From positions 1 through 32,456 of the forward strand of contig NZ_FMDF01000095.1 of assembly GCF_900091955.1 (NCBI RefSeq): a stretch of DNA of 32,456 nt. The letters run 5' to 3'. The notes below the pieces were generated by a model, which worked only from the letters and a program-made list of their open reading frames with translations, was not told the origin of the DNA and searched no databases. Of this stretch, positions 1-6,965 are shown one piece after another. Position numbers and translations under genes: made by a program. Numbering within the stretch: the first letter of the stretch is position 1; the number at the start of each line of letters is the position of its first letter. This stretch comes from Streptomyces sp. Ncost-T10-10d (GTDB lineage: Bacteria; Actinomycetota; Actinomycetes; Streptomycetales; Streptomycetaceae).

Positions 1-23
1 GCCCGTCGGACGCTCACAGTGCG

Positions 24-854
24 TCAGACGGCCCGCAGTCCGTGGGACGTGAAGATCTCGCGGGCCGAGGCGGTCTGCTCGGGGGTGGGGGACGGGGTGT
101 CGTGCAGGGTGAAGGGCTTGCCCAGCGCCTGCCACTTCGCCTCGCCGAGCTTGTGGAAGGGGAGGACATCGACGCGGGAGACATTGCCGAGGGAGGCGGC
201 GAAGGAGGCGACACCGTCGACGTTGGCCGGGTCGTCGGTCAGTCCCGGCACCAGCACGAAGCGGACGTGCACCTCTTTGCCGAGGTCGGCGAGGCGGCGG
301 GCGAAGTCCAGGGTCGGCTCCAGTGGTCGGCCGGTGACCTTGCGGTACGTGGCTCGGTCCCAGGACTTGATGTCGAGCAGGACCAGATCGACGTCGCGCA
401 GCAGGGCGTCGGTGGCGCGGGTGCCCAGGAACCCGGAGGTGTCCAGAGCGGTGTGCAGCCCCAGCCCGTGCTTGAAGCGGTGGAAGAGTTCACCGGCGAA
501 GACCGGCTGCAGCAGTGGTTCGCCGCCGCTGATGGTGGCACCGCCGCCCGCGGCCCGGATGAACGTCATGTACTTGCCCGCTTCGGCGACGAGGTCGTCC
601 GCCGACATCCGGGTGCCGCTGCGCATCCGCAGGGTGTCGATGTTGTGGCAGTAGAGGCAAGTCAGTGGACAGCCGGCCAGGAAGGTGACGAAGCGGGTGC
701 CGGGGCCGTCGACGCCCGTCGACAGGTCCCAGGAGTGGACCGCTCCGGAGACCGGCCGACGGGTGGCCGCGCCCGCAGGAGTGACGGAGGTGCCGATGTT
801 GTCGATGTCGCCGATGTTGTCGATGTCGCCGATGTTGTCGAGGGGGGTGGCCAT
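24..854 (-). CDS. pflA: Pyruvate formate-lyase activating enzyme (radical SAM)
   Basis: This radical-SAM enzyme places the glycyl radical on pyruvate formate-lyase. The protein has 276 residues. The 4Fe-4S cluster motif CxxxCxxC is visible as CPLTCLYCHN (Cys62, Cys66, Cys69), followed by the SAM-binding SGGEP motif near residue 110. I chose the ATG at 854 because AGGAGG lies 7 nt upstream; the open frame extends further but without a ribosome site. Residues 6-20 are a DNIGDI hexapeptide repeat encoded by an 18-bp tandem repeat, which is not part of the family core and may vary in copy number. The gene follows pflB on the same strand after a 133-bp gap that holds a large stem-loop. The stop is inside the window, so the gene is complete. 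The family assignment is secure; activity on the neighbouring PflB is inferred from context. Confidence 0.95.
   Translation of the reverse strand: MATPLDNIGDIDNIGDIDNIGTSVTPAGAATRRPVSGAVHSWDLSTGVDGPGTRFVTFLAGCPLTCLYCHNIDTLRMRSGTRMSADDLVAEAGKYMTFIRAAGGGATISGGEPLLQPVFAGELFHRFKHGLGLHTALDTSGFLGTRATDALLRDVDLVLLDIKSWDRATYRKVTGRPLEPTLDFARRLADLGKEVHVRFVLVPGLTDDPANVDGVASFAASLGNVSRVDVLPFHKLGEAKWQALGKPFTLHDTPSPTPEQTASAREIFTSHGLRAV
792..841. repeat. 18-bp in-frame tandem repeat in pflA
   Basis: The unit gccgatgttgtcgatgtc occurs at 792-809 and 810-827, with a partial third copy at 828-841. On the minus strand it encodes DNIGDI repeated near the N terminus of PflA. The copies are identical, which suggests slippage or recent expansion. 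Confidence 0.95.
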
Positions 855-910
855 GGCAGGGCCTCCTGTGCGGGCGGGACGTTCGGTGGCCGGGCGCAAC
901 GGGTGCGGGG

Positions 911-956
911 CGCGCGGCGCCGGGCCCTACGGGGGATGGGCTCCCGACGCCGCGCG
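911..956 (-). other. Intercistronic stem-loop between pflB and pflA
   Basis: Nine-base arms cgcgcggcg (911-919) and cgccgcgcg (948-956) pair perfectly, and an inner cgggccc/gggctcccg pairing adds more stem. It lies just after the pflB stop and before the pflA ribosome site, with no U-tract. It could be a partial terminator or a 3' stabiliser that makes PflB more abundant than PflA. That role is inference. Confidence 0.55.
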
Positions 957-987
957 GTTCAAGGGGGCTCGGAACGATCGGGGAGGA

Positions 988-3246
988 TCAGAGTGAGCCG
1001 TGGAAGGTGCGGTTGATGACATCGAGCTGTTGCTCGCGGGTCAGCCGCACGAAGTTGACCGCGTATCCGGAGACCCGGATGGTCAGCTGCGGGTAGCGCT
1101 CCGGGTGCTCCATGGCGTCTTCCAGAGTCGCCCTGTCGAGCACGTTGACGTTCATGTGGAAGCCGCCGCTCGCCATGAATCCGTCCAGCACGCCGGCGAG
1201 GTTCCCGATCCGCTCCTCGGGAGTGCGGCCGAGTGCGTCCGGCGTGATGGTGTTGGTCAGCGAGATGCCGTCCTCGGCGTCGTCGTACGGCAGCTTGGCG
1301 ACCGACAGGGCGGAGGCGATGTAGCCGTGCTCGTCGCGCCCGTTCATCGGGTTGGCGCCCGGGGCGAACGGGGCGCCGGAGCGGCGGCCGTCCGGGGTGT
1401 TGCCGGTCTTCCTGCCGTAGACGACGTTGGAGGTGATGGTCAGCACCGACTGGGTGTGCACCGCGCCCCGGTACGTCGGGTGCTTGCGGACCTTCTCCAT
1501 GAAGTCGTGGACGATGCCGCGGGCGAGGACGTCGGCACGGTCGTCGTTGTTGCCGTACGCAGGGTAATCGCCCTCGATCTCGTAATCCGTCGCGAGACCC
1601 GTCTCGTCCCGGATCACCCTGACCCGGGCGTACTTGATGGCGGAGAGCGAGTCGGCGGCGACCGACAGACCTGCGATGCCGCAGGCCATGGTGCGCAGGA
1701 TCTCCTGGTCGTGGAGGGCCATCTCCAGGCGCTCGTACGCGTACTTGTCATGCATGTAATGGATGACATTGAGCGCGTGCACATACGTCCTGGCCAGCCA
1801 GTCGAGCATCGCGTCGTACCGCTCGGCGACGGTCGCGTGGTCGAGGTACTCGTCGGTGACCGGCTCGAAGCCGCTCACCACGAGCTTGCCCGTCCTCTCG
1901 TCACGGCCGCCGTTGATCGCGTACAGCAGCGCCTTGGCGACGTTCACACGGGCGCCGAAGAACTGCATCTGCTTCCCCACCGCCATCGCGGAGACGCAGC
2001 AGGCGATCGCCGTGTCGTCGCCGTACTTCGGGCGCATCAGCTCGTCCGACTCGAACTGGAGCGCCGAGGTGTCGATGGCGACCTTCGAGGCGAACTCCTT
2101 GAATCCGGCGGGGAGTCGCTGCGACCAGAAGACCGTGAGGTTCGGCTCGGGGGCCGGGCCCAGGTTGTAGAGGGTCTGCAGGGCCCGGAAGGTCGTACGG
2201 GAGACGAGCGGGCGGCCGTCCTCACCGATGCCGGCCATCGACCAGGTGACCCAGGTCGGGTCGCCGGAGTACAGCTCGTTGTACTCCGGGGTGCGCAGGA
2301 AGCGGACGATTCGGAGCTTGATGACGAAGTCGTCGATCAGCTCCTGTGCCCGTTCCTCCGTGATGAGTCCGCGCTCGATGTCGCGCTGGAGGTAGATGTC
2401 GAGGAAGTTGTCGATGCGGCCGATCGACATGGCCGCGCCGTTCTGCTCCTTCACGGCACCGAGGTAGCCGAAGTACAGCCACTGCACGGCCTCACGACCG
2501 GTACGGGCGGGCCCGGAGATGTCGTGGCCGTACGACATCGCCATCGCCTTGAGCTCGTTCAGGGCCCTGATCTGCTCGGCGATCTCCTCGCGGTCTCTGA
2601 TGACGTGCTCGGTCGGCCACTGCTCGCTGAGGGCGGCCCTGTCGGCCTCCTTGGCTGCGATCAGCCGGTCGACGCCGTAGAGGGCGACGCGGCGGTAGTC
2701 GCCGATGATGCGGCCGCGGCCGTAGGCGTCCGGCAGTCCGGTGATGATGCCGGAGGAGCGGCAGGCCCGGATTTCGGGTGTGTACGCGTCGAAGACGCCC
2801 TCGTTGTGGGTCTTGCGGAGACGGGTGTAGATCTCCCTGACCGCCGGGTCGGCCTCGTAGCCGTACGCGCTCAGAGCACCCTCGACCATCCGCCAGCCCC
2901 CGTTCGGCATGATGGCGCGCTTGAGCGGGGCGTCGGTCTGGAGCCCGACGATCAGATCGCGGTCGGCGTCGATGTAACCCGGCTCGAAGACATCGATCCG
3001 GGACGGGGTTCTCACGTCCACGTCGTGGATGCCGCGGGCGATCTCGTCCGGGAACATCGAAAGGAGCTTCTCCCAGACCGCGGTGGTCCGGGCGGTGGGG
3101 CCGGTGAGGAAGGAACTGTCGCCCTCGTACGGGGTGTAGTGCTGCTGGACGAAGTCACGGACGTCGATCGCGTCGCGCCACAGCCCGCCCGTGAAACCGT
3201 CCCAGGCCCCGCTGTCCGTCGTCGCCTCTGCCGCAGTCGCCGTCAT
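988..3246 (-). CDS. pflB: Pyruvate formate-lyase (formate C-acetyltransferase)
   Basis: This glycyl-radical enzyme converts pyruvate and CoA to acetyl-CoA and formate. The protein has 752 residues, close to the roughly 760 of the E. coli enzyme. Both active-site cysteines are present in [20 protein letters not shown] (Cys416, Cys417). The glycyl-radical loop is near the C terminus in RVSGYAVNF (Gly727, 25 residues from the end). The ATG at 3246 has GGAAGG upstream at a suitable distance and removes a poorly conserved 46-residue extension of the open frame. pflA follows on the same strand. The upstream region carries a Rex operator and DevR-like boxes. All catalytic residues are intact, so there is no sign of decay. 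Pyruvate formate-lyase is oxygen-sensitive, so activity presumably needs oxygen limitation. I see no focA, grcA or adhE nearby. Confidence 0.96.
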   Translation of the reverse strand: MTATAAEATTDSGAWDGFTGGLWRDAIDVRDFVQQHYTPYEGDSSFLTGPTARTTAVWEKLLSMFPDEIARGIHDVDVRTPSRIDVFEPGYIDADRDLIVGLQTDAPLKRAIMPNGGWRMVEGALSAYGYEADPAVREIYTRLRKTHNEGVFDAYTPEIRACRSSGIITGLPDAYGRGRIIGDYRRVALYGVDRLIAAKEADRAALSEQWPTEHVIRDREEIAEQIRALNELKAMAMSYGHDISGPARTGREAVQWLYFGYLGAVKEQNGAAMSIGRIDNFLDIYLQRDIERGLITEERAQELIDDFVIKLRIVRFLRTPEYNELYSGDPTWVTWSMAGIGEDGRPLVSRTTFRALQTLYNLGPAPEPNLTVFWSQRLPAGFKEFASKVAIDTSALQFESDELMRPKYGDDTAIACCVSAMAVGKQMQFFGARVNVAKALLYAINGGRDERTGKLVVSGFEPVTDEYLDHATVAERYDAMLDWLARTYVHALNVIHYMHDKYAYERLEMALHDQEILRTMACGIAGLSVAADSLSAIKYARVRVIRDETGLATDYEIEGDYPAYGNNDDRADVLARGIVHDFMEKVRKHPTYRGAVHTQSVLTITSNVVYGRKTGNTPDGRRSGAPFAPGANPMNGRDEHGYIASALSVAKLPYDDAEDGISLTNTITPDALGRTPEERIGNLAGVLDGFMASGGFHMNVNVLDRATLEDAMEHPERYPQLTIRVSGYAVNFVRLTREQQLDVINRTFHGSL

Positions 3247-3344
3247 GGCCCGCACCTTCCGAGATCGTCCGTGCGCCTCATCGCCGCTGGGTCCATTGCA
3301 CTCCCGATTTCCGCAGTCCCGGGCCCGCAATGGTCCCTGCCAGA

Positions 3345-3358
3345 GGGTCCAAGGTCCC
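3345..3358 (-). promoter_or_regulatory. DevR/DosR-like box, site 1, upstream of pflB
   Basis: On the minus strand this reads GGGACCTTGGACCC, resembling the half-sites of the mycobacterial DosR/DevR box (GGGACTTT..GGCCC type) also used by hypoxia regulators in Streptomyces. It is about 100 bp upstream of the pflB start. A nearly identical core lies at 3411-3425 on the other strand. The match is partial, so the regulator is inferred. Confidence 0.5.
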
Positions 3359-3410
3359 GTCAGATGACGGACCTGGTCCGGCACAGCCGCACTGACCTGT
3401 GGTTTCTCCG

Positions 3411-3425
3411 AGGACTTTGGACCTT
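3411..3425 (+). promoter_or_regulatory. DevR/DosR-like box, site 2, upstream of pflB
   Basis: The sequence aggactttggacctt has the core GGACTTTGGACC, differing by one base from the core of site 1 read on the opposite strand. It sits 7 bp from the Rex operator. The pair suggests cooperative binding by a hypoxia-responsive NarL-type regulator. Confidence 0.5.
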
Positions 3426-3431
3426 CGTTCG

Positions 3432-3451
3432 CTTGTGAATGCTTTCACAAG
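3432..3451. promoter_or_regulatory. Rex operator (redox-sensing repressor site)
   Basis: cttgtgaa-tgct-ttcacaag is a perfect inverted repeat of 8-base arms and a 4-base spacer. It contains TTGTGAAnnnnTTCACAA, the consensus for Rex, which represses respiratory and fermentative genes until NADH/NAD+ rises. It lies 186 bp upstream of the pflB start and about 70 bp upstream of the divergent LtrA gene, so it could act on either; PFL genes are known Rex targets in other Gram-positives. Confidence 0.9.
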
Positions 3452-3519
3452 AATTTCTCTACCCGCGCCCGGGGCGCCCCCCTCGGCGCCGCCGATCCTC
3501 GTCTGGTGTGCTGGTCCCC

Positions 3520-4677
3520 ATGCCTGGAATGAATGCCCGCAGCCGCGCCGAGAGACATCGCGCGTCGACCCCGCTGGAACTCTTCTTCGACCTCTGCTTC
3601 GTCGTCGCCGTGGCGCAGGCCGGCGGGCGGCTGCTGCATGCCGTCGCCGAGGGTCACGCCGTCACCGGAATCGTCAGCTACGCGGCTGTCTTCTTCGCGA
3701 TCTGGTGGGCCTGGGTCAACTTCACCTGGTTCGCCTCGGCCTACGACACCGACGACACGCTGTACCGCGTGGTCACGTTCGTCCAGATCACCGGTGTGCT
3801 CATCTTCGCCGCCGGGGTGCCGCGCGCCTTCGACGCCGGCGACTGGACAGTCGGCGTCGTCGGCTACGTCGTGATGCGGCTCGCTCTCACCAGTCAGTGG
3901 CTGCGCGCCGCGTACTACGCCCGGGGCGCCGAGCGGCGCGTCGCGCTGCGGTACGCCGTCGGGATCAGCGTGGTGCAGTTCGGCTGGATCGGCATGCTGC
4001 TGCTGACCGACGACACGGGCGCAGCGCGTGCCGCCGTCTTCGTCGTGCTCGTGCTCGCCGAGATGTCCGTTCCGGCGATCGCCGAGCGCGACCGCCCGAC
4101 GAGCTGGCATCCGCACCATATCGGTGAGCGGTACGGCCTGTTCACGATCATCGTGCTGGGCGAGACGATCGCGGCGGCCACGGTCGCGGTCCAGGAGGCA
4201 CTGGACGAACACCAAGCGTTCGGCGAACTGCTGCCGATCGCCGCGGGCGGGCTGCTGATCGTCTTCTCCGCCTGGTGGATCTATTTCGCTGTGCCGATCC
4301 ATGACTACCTCCGCGGCAGCAGGGAAGCGTTCGTCTGGGGATACGGGCACTACCTGATCTTCGGCTCCGCGGCCGCGATCGGCTCGGGCCTCGAGGTCGC
4401 GGTGGAGGAGGCCGTGGGCAAGGCCCATGTCTCGGACACGGTGGCCGCCGCCGCGGTGACCGTGCCCTCCGCGCTCTTCCTGCTGACGGTGTGGGCGCTG
4501 CACACCCGCCACTTCAAACGCGATCTCGCGGAGCAGCTGTCGCTCCCTGTGGCCGCGCTGGCCATTCTGGCCTGTACGTTCGCCGGGGAGTGGGCGGTGC
4601 TCGCGGCCGGCCTGGTGGCGGCGGCGACCGTGGCCGTGGGGGTGACGCTGTCCCGACGGCCCACTGTGACGGTATGA
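3520..4677 (+). CDS. Low temperature requirement protein A (LtrA) family membrane protein
   Basis: This is an integral membrane protein of the LtrA family (PF06772), whose biochemical role is unknown; the name comes from a Listeria cold-growth mutant. The N terminus has the family hallmark STPLELFFDLCFVVAVAQAG. Roughly nine hydrophobic segments follow, for example IVSYAAVFFAIWWAWVNFTW and VVTFVQITGVLIFAAGVP, and a central LGETIAAATVAVQ motif typical of the family. The start is uncertain: ATG at 3520 gives 385 residues, ATG at 3529 and GTG at 3508 are alternatives, and none has a strong ribosome site. It is divergent from pflB and shares its Rex-containing control region. Nothing in the protein itself links it to fermentation. 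Confidence 0.88.
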   Translation: MPGMNARSRAERHRASTPLELFFDLCFVVAVAQAGGRLLHAVAEGHAVTGIVSYAAVFFAIWWAWVNFTWFASAYDTDDTLYRVVTFVQITGVLIFAAGVPRAFDAGDWTVGVVGYVVMRLALTSQWLRAAYYARGAERRVALRYAVGISVVQFGWIGMLLLTDDTGAARAAVFVVLVLAEMSVPAIAERDRPTSWHPHHIGERYGLFTIIVLGETIAAATVAVQEALDEHQAFGELLPIAAGGLLIVFSAWWIYFAVPIHDYLRGSREAFVWGYGHYLIFGSAAAIGSGLEVAVEEAVGKAHVSDTVAAAAVTVPSALFLLTVWALHTRHFKRDLAEQLSLPVAALAILACTFAGEWAVLAAGLVAAATVAVGVTLSRRPTVTV

Positions 4678-4761
4678 GCGCACGGGGCGGTGAGCGATGA
4701 GTCGCGAGTGGCACGTCGTAAGTGGCCGGTCGCGAGTGGTGAATCCAGTGAGGAGCATGCA

Positions 4762-5982
4762 ATGACGGAAGAACCACGGAAGCCGGCAGACCTCTCCGTC
4801 GCGCAGCGCGCATCGCCCACATCGTCCGGACCGCTCGACGCACCGGCCGATGCCACCGGACCGCTCGACGCACCGGCCGATGCCACCGGACCGCTCGACG
4901 CACTGACCGATGTCACCGGGCTGCGCGTCGGCCATGCGCGGGTGGCGGGCGCGGGAGCACTGAGCGGTACCACCGTGGTCCTCGCCCCCGAGGGTGGCGC
5001 GATCGCGGCCGTCGACGTACGCGGCGGCGGTCCCGGCACCCGGGAGACGGACGCGCTCGATCCGCGCAATCTGGTGCAGCGCGTGGATGCCGTCGTCCTG
5101 ACGGGCGGCAGTGCGTACGGCCTGGATTCGGCGTCCGGCGTGATGGCCTGGCTGGAGGAACAGGGGCGCGGGGTGCGAGTCGGCCCCGATCCGGCGCAAG
5201 TGGTGCCGGTGGTCCCCGCCGCGTGCATCTTCGACCTGGGGCGGGGCGGTGACTGGCGGGCCCGCCCGGACGCCTCGACCGGCCGCGCGGCGGTGGAGGA
5301 CGCGGCGGGTACGGAGCCGGGGGCGCCGGTCGTCGAGGGAGGTGTCGGCGCCGGTACGGGCGCGGTCGCCGGGCAGCTCAAGGGCGGGGTGGGCACGGCG
5401 AGCGTGCGGCTGGCGTCCGGGATCACGGTGGGCGCGCTCGTCGTGGTGAACGCGGCAGGCTCGGTCGTCGATCCGCGCACCGGAGTGTTGTACGGGGAGT
5501 ACGGCGCCGCGGAACCGCCGGTGTACCCCGCGCCCGAGGTGCACCGGGAGGCGCAGCAGCGCCTGGCCGAGGCACGGGAGGCGAACACGCGGCCCCCGCT
5601 CAACACCACCCTCGCCGTCGTCGCCACGGACGCCGATCTCACCCGGGCCCAGGCGCAGAAGCTCGCGGGTACGGCGCACGACGGACTGGCGCGCGCCGTC
5701 CGCCCCGTACATCTGCTGACCGACGGGGACACCGTTTTCGCGCTGGCCACCGGCGCCCGGCCGCTGGATCCGCGGAATCCGATCGCGCTCAACGACCTGC
5801 TGACGGCCGGTGCGGACGCCCTCACCCGTGCCATCGTGAAGGCCGTCCGGGCAGCTCAGAGCGTCAACGGCCGCCCCGGTGGCGGCAGCTATCCCTCGTA
5901 CAGCGACCTCTACGGCGCTCGCGGGCGCCCCTCACGGCCGTCGCCGCACAGCCACCCGGACCCCGACTCGCCTGCCGGGTAA
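4762..5982 (+). CDS. P1 family peptidase (DmpA/NylC-like Ntn hydrolase)
   Basis: This is an N-terminal-nucleophile hydrolase of the P1/S58 family (DmpA aminopeptidase, BapA, nylon oligomer hydrolase NylC). These enzymes self-cleave to expose a Ser or Thr. The likely cleavage site is the NTTLAVVATDA motif (about residue 278), where NylC-type members cut between Asn and Thr. Family motifs DVTGLRVGHARV, VVLAPEGG, DVRGGGPGTRETDALDP, LTGGSAYGLDSASGVMAWLEE and VGAGTGA are present in order. The ATG at 4762 has AGGAG 6 nt upstream and gives 406 residues. Before the core, residues 23-52 are three copies of a ten-residue GPLDAPADAT-like repeat. There is no signal peptide, so the enzyme is probably cytoplasmic. 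The physiological substrate cannot be told from sequence. Confidence 0.93.
   Translation: MTEEPRKPADLSVAQRASPTSSGPLDAPADATGPLDAPADATGPLDALTDVTGLRVGHARVAGAGALSGTTVVLAPEGGAIAAVDVRGGGPGTRETDALDPRNLVQRVDAVVLTGGSAYGLDSASGVMAWLEEQGRGVRVGPDPAQVVPVVPAACIFDLGRGGDWRARPDASTGRAAVEDAAGTEPGAPVVEGGVGAGTGAVAGQLKGGVGTASVRLASGITVGALVVVNAAGSVVDPRTGVLYGEYGAAEPPVYPAPEVHREAQQRLAEAREANTRPPLNTTLAVVATDADLTRAQAQKLAGTAHDGLARAVRPVHLLTDGDTVFALATGARPLDPRNPIALNDLLTAGADALTRAIVKAVRAAQSVNGRPGGGSYPSYSDLYGARGRPSRPSPHSHPDPDSPAG
4830..4919 (+). repeat. Three 30-bp tandem repeats in the P1 peptidase gene
   Basis: Copies at 4830-4859, 4860-4889 and 4890-4919. The first two are identical and the third differs at a few bases. The unit encodes a ten-residue block with the core PLDAPADATG and sits just before the conserved domain, so copy number can change without a frame change. 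Confidence 0.95.
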
Positions 5983-6042
5983 GGAAGTTCGGACGAACCG
6001 CCAGGAACCATCTGCGTGTGTCATACGTTTTCCTGAACCCCG

Positions 6043-6071
6043 GTCACGATGTCGGACCCAGGGACTACGTT
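6043..6071 (+). promoter_or_regulatory. Candidate promoter of the DUF6227 gene
   Basis: A GTCACG -35-like element (6043-6048) and TACGTT -10 element (6066-6071) are separated by 17 bp, giving a leader of about 40 nt before the TTG start at 6117. It is a plausible housekeeping-sigma promoter. Confidence 0.45.
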
Positions 6072-6116
6072 AAGCACGCAGCAAGTAACACGCGGCGACG
6101 GCCTGGAGACAGCACC

Positions 6117-6887
6117 TTGAGCGATCCGTACGAGACAACCGAGCAGCACCTCGAGCGACTCCTGCGACGGGCACTCAACTCTTTCGACCTGCCCGACAGT
6201 ACGGTCGAGAGACTCGGTACCGCACTCGCCCACAGCAGTTCCCTGCACTCCTCGCACCACAGTTCCGTACTTCACCGCGAGACCTACCGGCATACGTACC
6301 TGCTGTCCGACGGCACCCCCTTCATCCTGTGGGAGCTGGTGCACGGCGGTCCGCGGAGCACGAGGGACCCGCGGTCCGGGACGGAGCCCGACCTCCGGCA
6401 CCACGAGCTGTACGACGACGAGGCCGATGTTCATATCGCCGCTGCACGGCTGACCGGCGGCTTCGGTGAGGTCCCGGCGTTCGGGGACGACGGGCCGCAT
6501 GCCGACCTGGAGATACTCACGGTTCTGATGGCGGCTCCCCCGGCCCCGCTGCCCCGGATGTACGCCCCGGACAATTCCGCCGACCACGCCCGCCGCGTCC
6601 TGCGCCGCGCGGAGAACAGCGACGGCCCCGGCGAGGAGACCGCCCGGCTGCTGCGCGCCGCCTTCGCCCATCACATCACCCAGGTCTTCGGCCGGCAGTG
6701 CCGGGTGGACGGGCGGGACGCCGGATTCACGCTCTACGAGCACGCCTTCCTGCTCCTCGACGGCAGCGAGACGAGCCTGTGGGAGGTCGAGCACACGGCC
6801 ACGCCGGACGGCCGCCACATGTGCGAGGTGTACGGCGACGAGGACACCGCACGCGGAGCCATGGAGAGCCGCACACGCATCTGCTGA
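6117..6887 (+). CDS. DUF6227 family protein with internal duplication
   Basis: This is a Streptomyces protein of unknown function; I recognise it as DUF6227. The TTG at 6117 gives 256 residues and matches the usual N terminus of the family (SDPYETTEQHLERLLRRALN); GGAG lies 9 nt upstream. The open frame extends to 6018 but that part looks like leader DNA. The protein is two related halves. Residues 11-110 (RRALNS, TALAHS, YRHTYLLSDG, LWELVH, ELYDDE) repeat as residues 155-250 (RRAENS, AAFAHH, YEHAFLLLDG, LWEVEH, EVYGDE), with a divergent linker between. There is no signal peptide or membrane segment. It converges on the following transporter gene, with a shared hairpin terminator between. Confidence 0.85.
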   Translation: MSDPYETTEQHLERLLRRALNSFDLPDSTVERLGTALAHSSSLHSSHHSSVLHRETYRHTYLLSDGTPFILWELVHGGPRSTRDPRSGTEPDLRHHELYDDEADVHIAAARLTGGFGEVPAFGDDGPHADLEILTVLMAAPPAPLPRMYAPDNSADHARRVLRRAENSDGPGEETARLLRAAFAHHITQVFGRQCRVDGRDAGFTLYEHAFLLLDGSETSLWEVEHTATPDGRHMCEVYGDEDTARGAMESRTRIC

Positions 6888-6918
6888 CCGTGGGGGGCGG
6901 GGCCCACCCGCACACGCA

Positions 6919-6949
6919 GGTGCCCGCACTCCCGAGGGGTGCGGGCACC
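6919..6949. terminator. Bidirectional hairpin terminator
   Basis: ggtgcccgcac (6919-6929) and gtgcgggcacc (6939-6949) are perfect 11-base arms around a 9-base loop. The hairpin lies between two convergent gene ends (6887 and 6966). Confidence 0.8.
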
Positions 6950-6965
6950 GTCGCGCTTCAGGTCA

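Larger units (their letters stand above)
3247..3519. promoter_or_regulatory. Divergent control region pflB / LtrA gene
   Basis: This 273-bp gene-free stretch separates pflB (minus) from the LtrA-type gene (plus). It holds the Rex operator, two DevR-like boxes and a weaker third element around 3325-3340 (minus strand begins ggaccattgcggg). I could not identify convincing -10/-35 pairs for either direction. Confidence 0.7.

Noticed and set aside
792..841. Tandem repeats considered as a CRISPR array
   Set aside because: The copies are contiguous with no spacers and lie in frame inside pflA. The 30-bp repeats at 4830-4919 fail for the same reason.
1000..3438. 812-codon open frame on the plus strand opposite pflB
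   Set aside because: It is a mirror of the GC-rich codon pattern of pflB. It has no ribosome site and a composition (Val/Asp/Arg/Gly-rich) with no protein family features.
3445..5712. 755-codon open frame on the minus strand opposite the LtrA and P1 peptidase genes
   Set aside because: It spans two real genes and their gap on the other strand and reads as His/Arg/Gly-rich antisense translation, including the 30-bp repeats read backwards.
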